NCBI GenBank assembly: GCA_940671915.1
Contig: CALNVZ010000174.1
Span: 2,174,949-2,238,948, forward strand
Source: Paracentrotus lividus
Taxonomy: Eukaryota; Echinodermata; Echinoidea; Camarodonta; Echinidae
Length of the DNA: 64,000 nt
Reading direction: 5' to 3'
The notes below the pieces were generated by a model. It was not told the origin of the DNA and did not search any database. It saw only the letters and a program-made list of their open reading frames with translations. Each line of letters opens with the position of its first letter. Position 1 is the first letter of the stretch. Positions 1 through 12,000 of the stretch are shown here, piece by piece. The translations under genes and the position numbers were made by a program.

Positions 1-737
1 AAATTGTGTGTGTCAGTGAGCATTGAGAGAGATGTGGAGAGAGAGAGAGATAGAGAGAGAAGAGATAGGAGAAGAGAGAGAGAGAGAGAGATAGGATAGA
101 GAGAGAGAGAGATAGATTGAGTTTAGATAATGATTTATATCTTTTTGATAATGTATGTACACATGCTTGAAGATGCTACCTTTGAATATCTTGTAAATCA
201 CCACTTCTTGTACATTACCTTAATCTTGTTTGAGTGCAATAACATGTTAATAATGTCAAGTATGGTGTATTATGATTGAAAGAAGATAAAATGCCCTGTA
301 CATGTATATATACATGAATCTAATTTATCATTTTGCTTTGGCCATCATGCTTAAATGTTAAGGAAAGAGATAACTACTAGAATTTTGTGTTTTGTGTTTT
401 GTACATTATCTTGTGAAATCCATAGTTATTTCCATCCAATATTGCTTTTAGCACATAAGTTATTTCTCTTGATCACTTGCACAGCTATATCTTTGTTACT
501 GCGTTTTGCAGTCCAGATTTCAACTCTTTGCAAGCCAAAAGATTTGATTTAATAACATGTGTGACATTAGAAGGTCAACAAACATTAGCAAAATCCTAGT
601 TTGTTGTGAAAGATCACATGATTACGTTTTTGATATGCATTTGATGTTGCAATGTTTATATTGCTTTGATATTCTTTGTCAGTTTTCAACTCAAATAATT
701 ACTTTTCTACCTTTATGGTATTTAATTTTACTATTAT

Positions 738-769
<32 letters not shown>
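1..769. repeat. Left arm of a large inverted repeat
   Basis: This stretch is nearly identical to the reverse complement of 3341-4080. The similarity starts in a GA-rich microsatellite (about 30-120) and runs to a T run at 741-769. At the mirror position the other arm has an A run (3341-3369). The arms differ by a few substitutions and small indels. Short open frames occur on both strands but contain no recognisable domain. It lies downstream of the nicastrin stop codon. It could be a fold-back repeat or a chimeric-read assembly artefact. Confidence 0.85.
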
Positions 770-770
<1 letters not shown>

Positions 771-3336
771 TGTGGTTATGTTATTCTAAAAACTATCTAA
801 ATTGTACACATTTTCAAGTTATTGTACATTTTGGTATTCCTGTATTCATTTTCAAACTGTTTATTTTTTATAAGTCATCTTTGTAGCGATTCTACTTCCA
901 TTTTACACAAGTATTTTCTTAAGTAAATGTAATGGCAGATGGGAATTTCAACATAGACTTATGCACTTGCCATTGCACATTGTATTATATCTACATACAA
1001 TATGAAATCATTTGTGTTATTGAGATAATCATCTGAAAACCATTCCTTGTGAAAATAACGAGATAATCAATATAGATTTTTTCAAGTAATGTAAATATTT
1101 TTGTGTTGTTATATTTTACCTGGAATAGTGCCTAAAACCATATGCCATTCATGGTTACATGCAAGTACAACAACACTCTTTTTGTTTTGCTTTTAATAAT
1201 AATAATTGAGAAAGGGACTTTGATTTGTTTTCTTTTTATTTTGTTCTGACGTTATAGCTACTCACTGACTTTTTTGGTTATGTAGGAATAACTGAAATTT
1301 GTTCAAGATGAATTTAAATATATTTCTGTACAGAGGAATTAAAAACAATCGCTGTCCTTGCACCGTTCAAATGAATATTATTTTGGTTATTAATCATAAA
1401 GTAAAATGCAATTATATTATAGAATAATGATTATGAATGTTTATATTTTTATTAATCTCACACAAGACATGTTGCTTTAGGCTGGTTTAACCTTACATTA
1501 AAATGACTGAGAATTCAATTGAATAGACCTGACTTGCCCCTTTCATTACGAAAACAGATATGCAAGCAAAGTCTAGATGTGATGGAGAATATCTTGTATG
1601 TAGCTGACTATTATTTTATATTTGAAGATGTAGATATTTCTTTCATTAGAATTAATAGTATACAGCTCAACAAGTATAAATCATTGAATCTAATCACTGA
1701 TGCAAGTTTCTTTATTTTTGCATCTTATTGTCTTATGTTTTAAAAAAATATATTGATTTGTATGATGAACAATTGAAGGGGCATAAGTTCAACAGCAGGA
1801 AATGGATCTGCAACATGTTTTCAATTATTATCTTGACTTCAATATGAAATGCATTCACATTTTTTTGTTAAGAATAGTCATTAAAAAAGGCTGTTAATGA
1901 ATTGCACTTCTACATTTTCATGGTGTGGTATTTGATGCCCTGACACTCTTGCTGTGGGTTATGTTTGGGTAAGGGTTAGGGTTAAGGCCGTCAGGGTCAG
2001 CATATTGGAATCGCCCCCTTCATAACGATGAATTACCGAAAGCAATGTATATAAATTCACAAGTGATATTGTTGTAAAATCTTCCCCTTTCTAATTAAAA
2101 CCCAAATTTATTTTGTTTAATTTGAATAGAAACATGAATATGATAAGAAGAGCTTTTGCCCTTAATTTTACATTCCTAATACTGTTATTGACATGGATTA
2201 TAATGCCTCACACAACGAAATATAATTTTGAATAGAGGTAATGTTTCATCCAAACAAATGAACTACATGTAACTAAGGAAAATTAGAATTTGAGCTGTAG
2301 TAGATAGATATTAATATAAATATTTGAAATGCCTGTTTATAAATATTGTAATGAAATTCAGGAAATTTATGTAGATTGAAAATGTAATACCTCCCTTATT
2401 GCGTGTCTGTCTCCCCGACAGTTCCTCTTGTCTAGAAGAGAGAGAGAGAGAGAAAGAAGAGAAATATTATGATCTATAGAAACAACAAAACCTTTTTTTT
2501 TTTTTTCTATTGGAAATGGGATGAAAGAAGAGGTCCAACACACGGAGGAATGGGTGAAGAACTACAGCTAATTTGTATTTTAAACGTGAAAGTTTTAATT
2601 CACAGTCTCGGTTAAACCATGGGGAAACCCTTATTAGTCTATTGAATAAAGCGAGGATGAGGATCTTCAAGCTGGGTTATATCGAGTGAGTCAGAAAAAA
2701 CTTTACAACCTAGAAAAATGTAAATAAAAAGAAAACTAAATTTATAAACCTCAAATATATATACATATTCTGAAAGAGTAACTCCTCCCGTATCTTTTCG
2801 GTACCAATTTGTTGTGTATACATGTATCTTTACGCTTGGATGAACACGGCGCATTGTTTGCGAACATGTAAATTTCAAATTATGCAAAAGTGGAGTACAA
2901 TGAAAACAACAAAAGGTATCAAAAAAAGCAACTCCATCCTGATTAAAATAGCATAACTTATTTAACAAAAATGTTCTTGCGCTCAATATCTTGGCAGCTG
3001 GGGCGTGGAGACATACCACACACAAAAAACGGTACTAGAAAATGCGGGAAGAGTTACCTCTTCAGAATATGTATAATAATTTGGGGTTTTAAATTGGTTT
3101 TTCTTTTTAAATACCTCAGTCGCGTTTCGTGGGGATAGGTCTGAGGGGGCCTTTGGTCAGCCGGGTAAACAAAAAGGGGCCCCAAAATAAGGAAAAAATG
3201 GCAAAAAAAAGCTCTAAATTTTATTTGTTCGAAACAATGTCCTGAAAGTGAAACGGAAATTTGTTCTGCCCAATTTATCGTGAGCCCGACAGTCACTGAG
3301 CAGCGCCAGGGTAACATTGCTCTATTGGGGCATTCT

Positions 3337-3340
<4 letters not shown>
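770..3340. other. Loop between inverted arms; no gene seen
   Basis: AT-rich unique-looking sequence with no supported gene. It holds a GA tract (about 2436-2456), a short telomere-like patch with GGTTAGGGTT near 1974-1984, and short unconserved frames. The reading frames at 2467-3317 on the minus strand match nothing I recognise. Confidence 0.5.
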
Positions 3341-3371
<31 letters not shown>

Positions 3372-4080
3372 ATAATAGTAAAATTAAATACCATAAGGTA
3401 GAAAAGTAATTATTTGAGTTGAAAACTGACAAAGAATATCAAAGCAATATAAACATTGCAACATCAAATGCATATCAAAAACGTAATCATGTGATCTTTC
3501 ACAACAAACTAGGATTTTGCTAATGTTTGTTGACCTTCTAATGTCACACATGTTATTAAAATCAAATCTTTTGGCTTGCAAAGAGTTGAAATCTGGACTG
3601 CAAAACCAGTAACAAAGATAAGCTGTGCAAGTGATCAAGAGAAATAACTTATGTGCTAAAAGCAATATTGGATGGAAAATAACTATGGATTTCACAAGAT
3701 AATGTACAAAACACAACACAAAAATTCTAGTAGTTATCTCTTTCCTTAACATTTAAGCATGATGGCCAAAGCAAAATGATAAATTAGATTCATGTATATA
3801 TACATGTACAGGGCATTTTATCTTCTTTCATCATAATACACCATACTTGACATTATTAACATGTTATTGCACTCAAACAAGATTAAGGTAATGTACAAGA
3901 AGTGGTGATTTACAAGATATTCAAAGGTAGCATCTTCAAGCATGATGCTACAATCATTATCAAAAGATATAAATCATTATCTAAACTCAATCTATCTCTC
4001 TCTCTCTCTATCTTCTCTCTTCTCTCTCTCTCCCTATCTTCTCTCTCTCTATCTCTCTCTCTCTCCATCTCTCTCATGCT
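3341..4080. repeat. Right arm of a large inverted repeat
   Basis: Reverse complement of the left arm at the window start. It begins in an A run of about 29 bases and ends in CT-rich microsatellite sequence. The open frame on the minus strand at 3384-3752 is a mirror copy of frames at 355-739 and has no recognisable domain, so I do not call it a gene. Confidence 0.85.
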
Positions 4081-4095
4081 CACACACACAACACA

Positions 4096-4192
<97 letters not shown>
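3992..4192. repeat. CT microsatellite followed by CA microsatellite
   Basis: A CT-rich tract (about 3992-4077) passes directly into an almost pure CA tract (about 4080-4192). Open frames in all registers here simply translate these dinucleotides (Ser-Leu and His-Thr strings, or Cys-Val on the other strand) and are not genes. Confidence 0.95.
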
Positions 4193-4868
4193 GCATGCAC
4201 ACATCTCTTTTTCCAGATTTTTCTTTTTCCTCCTCTTGTTCATCCAGTCTACTCCTGTTTTAATGAGGTCGATTGGACCAAACCAAAGACCTAGTCACAA
4301 TAAAATCTTGTTACTTTAAACATATGTGTTGAATTGGGACCGGAAGAAATACCTCATTATAACAAAGTCTCAGTGTATCTGTGCTCATTCTAACCAGAAG
4401 TAGACAGTATTTCTCCATCATTATAAAGAGGCTCTATCTAATTCAGACACACATCACAAATTGTCATCAGGCCTAGTGCACTACAGTGGAACCTTTTTAT
4501 AAAGAACAAAATTAGACCAAACTATAAATATAATAAGTCAGTTGGCATGCTATGGCTTATAGACCTGACAAAAAAAATCATTCTTTGCACTAAATAAGTT
4601 TGTTATAACAAGGTTTAACTGCATACGCTTGATAGTATCTTCATACTTATGACGATACAAATGAAACTGTTATCAGTGAATTAATACTACTTTCATAAAA
4701 CAAAGCCAGGGGGTGTTACACCAAGTCATTCGTACAGTTATGATTGACTTTATGAACAGTGGGAATATGTTCTTTGGTGCTATACTAATCACATGCTTAC
4801 AATCACTATGCGCAAGAACTAATTCACCAGTCGATCGTAAAGTCATTTGTAACTTTCTAACAACTAGG
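4193..4868. other. 3' flank of nicastrin; no gene seen
   Basis: AT-rich sequence immediately downstream of the nicastrin stop. It should contain the 3' untranslated region, but I could not identify a convincing polyadenylation signal on the minus strand. Confidence 0.4.
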
Positions 4869-5072
4869 TTAAACACAGCCAAGGTGTCTTTGAGCATGTG
4901 AGGGGATATAAATGAACATGAGATCTGAGTATAGAAAGTTTGGTCCAGTTGACAAAGTAGTAAAAGAGACGGTTGCTAGGGGAATATTATCATAGACAGA
5001 TTTTTTGCTCAGAAAGTATGCACCTGTTAATGAGACGAGGATGACCACCATTCCGATGGAGAATGTAACCGT
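4869..5072 (-). CDS. NCSTN: Nicastrin exon 16: membrane helix, tail and stop
   Basis: The acceptor is a pyrimidine-rich CTCCAG. The frame continues from exon 15 as TVTFSIGMVVILVSLTGAYF, a hydrophobic segment aligning with the single transmembrane helix of vertebrate nicastrin, then SKK as a stop-transfer. The frame stays open for about 45 more residues to the stop at 4869. Vertebrate tails are only about 20 residues, so the tail is long or its end is shifted by an indel. Confidence 0.85.
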   Translation of the reverse strand, partial: TVTFSIGMVVILVSLTGAYFLSKKSVYDNIPLATVSFTTLSTGPNFLYSDLMFIYIPSHAQRHLGCV

Positions 5073-8000
5073 CTGGAGAGAAAACAAAGAAAACAAGAAT
5101 ATAGATAAGAAACAATTCATCTGCTTAATCATATGTTGTCTGTGTTTGCTTTGTTTGTAGTGTGATGCCAGGATTTTAGCTTGAAGTATATTTTATCCTG
5201 AAAGAAATATTTTGTAAATAGGTCATATTCAGAGAAAAAAACTTATTAACATTTATTTTTTATTGCCCCCTTTAACCACCAAATGAGATTGTTGTTCCAA
5301 TATTATATAACTTTACATTGCAGAGACCTGCAGAGTCACATTTGAAACTAATGACAAAATAGGGATTAACCGAAACTGTATTGGGGGGGGGGGGCACAGA
5401 GATCGTGTAGTTAAAACCAATGGCCCAAATTCACAAAGGAGGATTCTGCAAAACCCACGGATCCATGGATCCGTGGGTTTTTTAATCGACGGCTCCACAG
5501 ATCCACCAGTTTATGATTCACCAACAGTTGACCCAAATTATGACTTATTATGACGCTGTGGATCTGTAGGTTCAGTCGAGTCCACCTTTGTGAATACCAA
5601 GTTAATAATTCCTAGGTCCAACCCTAGGTTTAACCCAAGGTTGAAACCATGGATTTTGCAGAATCCACCTTTGTGAATTCAGGCCATTATGTTTTCAGGA
5701 CTTTTAAAGTGGAATAGTAAAGACTCATTATCATGTACGAAACGAATCGGTGGGGTGTGTAGAACAACTTGCTTTTTGTTTCGTGAAAAACGGACAACCT
5801 GAAGTGGAGTTAGAGGGCATTATCTGACCCCTCCCTGAAATCTTAAACATCAAGTAAAATTTGGAGGGGTTCTTGATGACGTCATAAGTTGGAGGGACAG
5901 TTGCACAGGTTGAATGCTGCACTATGTATACAAGTCTTATACATGTATTGTGATGAATTACTTTTTATCCCTTTCCTTATTTCATTCATTGTTTTCCTCA
6001 CTTTCCTTATGTTATTTATTGTTTCTCTATTTCCTGATGTAATCCATTGTATCTCCTTCCATACCCATGGTGTTGATCTTTCTGCTTTCCTTAGGTTATT
6101 TATTGTATTTCTCTTTTTCCTTATGTTATTCATTGTTTTTTTATCAATTTCCTTATGTTATCCATTGTTTTTCTATCTTTCCTTATGTTATTCATTGTTT
6201 TTATCAATTTCCTTATGTTATCCATTTTTTCTATCTTTCCTTATGTTATTCATTGTTTTTCTTAATTTCTTAATGTTATCCATTGTTTTTCTATCTTTCC
6301 TTATGTTATTCATTGTCTTTCTCACTTTCCTTATTTTATTCTTTTTTTAATTTAATTTCCTTATGTTATTCATTGTTTTTCTCACTTTCAATATGTCATT
6401 CATTGTTTTTCTCCCTTTCCTTATGTTATTCAATGTTTTTCTCACTTTCCTTATGTTACTCATAGTTTTTTTTTTTCAATTTCCTTATGTTATTCATTAT
6501 TTTCTCACTTTCTTTATGTTCCTCATTGTTTTTCTCACTTTCCTTATGTTATTCATTGTTTTTCTCACTTTCCTTATCTTATTCATTGTTTTTCTCTCTT
6601 TCTTCATGTTATTCATTGTTTTTCTCTCTTTCCTTATGTTATTCATTGTTTTTCTCTCTTTCCTTATGTTACTCATTATTTTTCTCTTTCCTTATGTTAT
6701 TCATTGTGTTTCCTTAAACAACAATTATTGATTGTTTCTCTATTTCCTAAAAATAATTATTATTTGTTTCTATTCTCTTATTCATTGATTTCTTTTTATT
6801 CCTAATGAGATTTATTGTTCTGTCTCGATTGTTTTGTCTTTCTATAAAGCATTATAGATAGTAATAGATATGCTTCATGCATTACTTCCGGGTTTGCTCC
6901 TCACACTTGTGACGTCATGAAATTGCCATTAAAAATATCCACGGATCTTCCAATTGAACCCGATTGTATATACAATGTTCAAAGCAGCATTTCTTGTGAA
7001 CGCAATATGCTAAAGGGATCAACTAAACGGTGTTCTGTTTCTCATGTATTAAACTTGATAATGGAATTGAATTTAACAAGATTGGCCTCTTCTTTAATAT
7101 TCCACTTTAAATCTTACAGATCTGTCGATTCCAACCAAAGGTAAAGCAGACAAAATTTATTTTTTATTTTGTTTTGCTATTATCGTAGTTTGGCCTATAA
7201 ATCTGTTATATTTCAATCTTTTAATTTGATTGATCAATTTCGGGTAATTTATCGTCCATGTAAATTTGATCCCAGCTAGCATCAAGCTGAATATCCATAT
7301 CATTATTATCTTACCTCTTGACTTCTGCTTGGTTTCAGGAAAGCCCGTATACGATAAGAACTCCACTGTGACTCAGTCCATGTAGAATAAATAGTTGAAC
7401 CCCAATCAGGATTATCTGAATCAAATGCTGGTGAGACTGCTGGAGTTGACTTCCAAGTGCTCTTAACACAAAGCCCATGGGTGCCATTGAAATTAGCACC
7501 AGAAACAAAGTCATAACTCAGTATCTGATGAGATAAGACAAGAGAGAGAGTAAAGCAAACATATTCTCATGAAAAAAATACTACTAAATACTTCTACTAA
7601 TACTACTACAGGCTAGGAATCCAGGTAATGCTTTCTAGGGCACCACAAATATATTCCCTCCAAGACATGAAAAATGAATAAGTAAGTTTCAGTCTTCTAG
7701 GCTATAAGCCCAATTTAGATAAGAATCCCAGCTTAAATATAAAGTAACTGTTCAAATTGTAAGACAGTGTTTTGTGGGATACATACAATGCAGAATGTGA
7801 AATCTGTGTGTCCTTAATTGAGCTCCAGGTCCAAAGTTATTAACCCTTCAGAAGCGATGTGCTGCTACAAAAGATATTTCCCTAATATGTTGAGAAATTT
7901 CTCCATTTTTTTACTAGCTTTCATAGGCTAAATTCTTGAGGAATATTACAAAGATATATTCATTTTCAATATCCATGAAAGAAATAACTTAGTTATGTGG

Positions 8001-8986
8001 AAAAAAAAAAATCAAGAACGACTCATTGCATTTCAACAAAACTAAAAGTTTGACATTCCTGATCTAAACTTAAGGCGTACATGTCTGGAGGGAAAGAGAA
8101 ATAACTAAATACAGCTCAAGAGGAGGATGAGAGATAAAGTTTTAGAATGAGAAGAAGAGATATATATATATACAGTGGTGGCCAAAATTATTAGAACACC
8201 TGAACCTACACAAAGTCTATGGGATTATCAATGCCCTAGTTCATTCGCCGAAATAAGGTTAAAGATATCGTTTGTGTGCCATGAGCTTTCATGACTATTT
8301 AGCATAGGGTCTTATATATATTTTGATACCAAATTTATAAAGTTTCGACCATCTGGTAATGCGCAGCATTAAAAATAGTTGCGCTATGCGCTTTTGGTTT
8401 CCCCATAGACTTGTGTATTAAACATGTAGTCCAAATGCAAAAAAAGTAAAATGCTAATTACATATGCCGATTGCTCCAAAAGCATTTGAGGTAAAAGTAT
8501 GAAACTTAGCAGGCTTATTTATTCTAATATACCTCAAATACCTGACAAGTTTCAGAAAAGAGAGAGCTAGGTAACAATGTACTATGCCTCTGATGGTGCA
8601 TTATTAGTCCTGTAAAATTTGAATGCACACATAGAGACTACTTACTTGATCATCTTTGTCTTCTTTACAATCATCCTTAGCCATATCCTCTGTCATAGGT
8701 ACACTATCAATCCCAAGATAGTAACCCAATAGTCTACCAACAACAATGGTTAACTGTGAGTGCTGGCTATCTACTCCTACGTAATAGTCATAAGAGTTGT
8801 TGGGTAAGCCTGCAATTGAATAAGAAAAAGTGAAAAGGATAAAAATTTTACCTTGAGTCCATAAAATCCATCTATTGGTATGAATTATGTAAGAAAAATC
8901 TAGTGGAAAACATTTTGTTTTCATCCCATTTGTTTGTAAGACATATGAATAATTTTCCACAATAAAAAAAAGAAGAAAAGAAAAAG

Positions 8987-9023
<37 letters not shown>

Positions 9024-12000
9024 ATTTTGGGCAAGTGCATATCTATGGCATCGTGTTTCAGACATATTCTGTATTATATTTCACATACTAAGGATTGGTC
9101 AAAAAAATCAATCACATGATAAATTTTAGTTTTCCATCATAAATCATCACTTGCAGCGATAGTACTTTTGAATTTTGCTGATCACTTCAGCGCCCATAAA
9201 GCATGTAGAGCCATAACGCGTTATCATTATTTTTAGGATGCGCAAAAAAAAAGTGCATTGTCACTCGTTTTTACCATCACATGCAGCCGACAGATAAATT
9301 CCTCTGTGATGTAACAATTCCTTTTTTAACTTCTTTGTTACGTAACAATCACTTCAGCCCATTTGAGCTAGGCCTTCGCGCTAAATAAATTGTGCGCACT
9401 TTAATATTTCATTGTATGCGTTTATTTTACATGCCCGTGCAGGAATTGATGACTTGAACAGATTTTTGTTTTAAGGATCTCTTGGAAATCTTTTTCACCA
9501 AAATATTGGTTCCCGAGCTCTTAAAATGTTTCAGATGTGAATGTAAAGCAAATAATCAACTCTTGATCCAAATGATTGGAAGTCTATCACTTCCACGGCA
9601 AGCTAGATGTACACACTATCTCTCTTCACCTTTGCTTCGGTAATTCATCGTTATGAAGCTCATCCAGCTTGCCTGGGAAGTGAGTCTTCGAATCATTTGG
9701 ATCAACGGTGATTATTTGCTTACTACAACAAGAGCAGTCCATGCCATGATTCCCAGCGTAACATATTGGCTGAATACAAAACTTGGCAATTGCTACTTTT
9801 TTTCACCAAACGAATGAAGCTTAACCTTTGTTTTACATGTGAGAGTATATAGTATCAGGAAGAAACAAGAACAATTTTTTGACTTCGTTTTTGCCCCACT
9901 TTACCCTGTTATTGATACACACAGAAAATGAATCAAAACAAGCTTGGTATTATACTTACTTTTCCACTCTTCTGGACTGACTGCTTCCCGTAGTCTGCTG
10001 CAATTTGGTCTCTCATTGAAACAGTACAAGAGATCATTTACCTGTGTGGGGAATATAATGGTTCAACTTACAGAATTGCAATATAATGAAGATATTCTTC
10101 AACCCCAATGACATGAAAGAGCATGGTAAGCTCATTTGTTTAACACCAAATTGATCACAATGATATATCTATAATTGAACGTCTTTATACCAAAAATTAT
10201 TTCTTTTCACCAATATTGAAAGCAAATCAACATCTTTCATTTTATTTGTACAAAATAGTATGCTGATTTGATAACACTGTTAAAATGTGTCTTCTAGGCC
10301 AATTGTCTTGAAACATATCAAAATAAACTTTGGAAGGAGTAAAAACCACAACACAAAGAAATACATAAGAATTTTGATGAAACAATAGAATACAAAACAA
10401 TTACTTAGAAATTTCAAAATTCATCTCTTAATATTGTTAAAATACTTTACTAAGCAAAATTTTAAAAGGACATTATGCTTTATAAATTTTAATAAAGTAA
10501 AAATATTCAAGAAGAAATAGAGGGTCATTGACCCTCCCCTCTCCAAGTTAGAACCTAGTCTCAAAAGCCCAAAGCCCAGTCTCAATAGGTTTGAAATGGT
10601 TAAAACAAAACTCGTACATACCAAATTGACATCAACCGTTATATTATTAGCATCTGTAGCTCCTGGTAATGCATACAGGTATAGAGTTCTTGCTATCGTA
10701 GTAGCCAAACCTGCAAGAGTCTGAGGAATTGAACATTGAAAGGTGAGTCAGTGATTTGATTTCAAAATACATCCAACAATCACTATCAATCACTATACAT
10801 ACATATAAGTAGGTTTACAACTTCAGAAATTTTGGAGCTGCTGAATTTGTTGGAATTTAATTAGACATCAATTGTACATACATGTAGATTTTCAAGCGAA
10901 GATTTTAGACGTATTGTGTGCTGTGCATCATATTTTGAGTCCCAAAATCAGCACCCTGTATTTCTTGTCAGTTTTCTATTTCTTATTCCCTTTTATCATT
11001 CTTTGCATCTGTGCAAGCATCAGTTGTAAAAAAAAAGTATAAACCATACTTTTAATGATATAGCAACAACTTCCATTCACAAAATTTGCGATTTTGAAAT
11101 TGCTGTGAAACATTTTAACAAGATCATTATATTTGCACATAAAAGAGAATTTACAATGCATGTACATAAAAACAAGAATATGTCATTATGATATTAATTC
11201 AAACAAATATGGTTAGTGATTAAATAAAAAGAAGTTGACCTTTTTGCGGTAGTCTAGATGTTGTGAGGTATATATTAAATTGAAATATTTATATTTATAA
11301 CATCATATAAGATAGTAGGTATATTAATAATATAAAATAATCATTTTTATATACCGCAAACTTGCAAAATTGCCTCTAAGCGGTTTAGAAGAAAAAAAAA
11401 TATGGAATGAAAAATAGATACTTTGAACAACAAAAATGTATCAAAATTAATATTACAAATTAAGACAGTTTGAAACATTTAACTTACATGTGCCACTGGA
11501 AATAGAGGTAATTCTTCAGTGCTATTATATTGAGTATAGTTGATTCCAAATACTTCAGGGAAGATCTAAGCGACTGTTGTAATATCTAGGAAGTGAGAAG
11601 AAGGAATACATAATTACACAGCTCAGTATGGATTTGCTTAACCCACTTGGCTGCGGACCACGTAATATTACGTGGTTGGCGTTTGTACACTGTGCGCGGA
11701 TCACATATTAATATTACGTGCTCATGCTATTGTCCGAGCTTTGTCTGCTCTGTCTGCGCCAGCGCCACCTGTTCATACCCGTACTGTGCAAATTAGCACC
11801 ATGCAGCAGTCAAGTGGTTAAGTACATGTGCCATTCATGAACACGAGTCTACAAGTGGACTGCAGGTTGAAAAGTATACAGATAGTTAGGTCAACCCAAA
11901 CCAAATTAACCACTTGCATGCTGTATTGAAATACTATTTTGCAGGGGTTAATTTTTGCAATTTTCGTGAGGTCCATCCTTGTGAAAATTACCACTTCAAT

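Noticed and set aside
1960-1990. Telomere-like GGGTTAGGG patch as an interstitial telomere
   Set aside because: Only about two units; chance is sufficient.
3902-4319. Open frames of about 125 codons on both strands over the CT/CA tracts
   Set aside because: They translate dinucleotide repeats (Ser-Leu, His-Thr, Cys-Val strings) with no other content.
5889-6731. Overlapping plus-strand frames with a Leu-Ser-Leu-Cys-Tyr-Ser repeat, resembling a multipass membrane protein
   Set aside because: Produced by a 30-bp tandem repeat antisense to nicastrin intron 15; several frames are open at once, as expected from the repeat alone.
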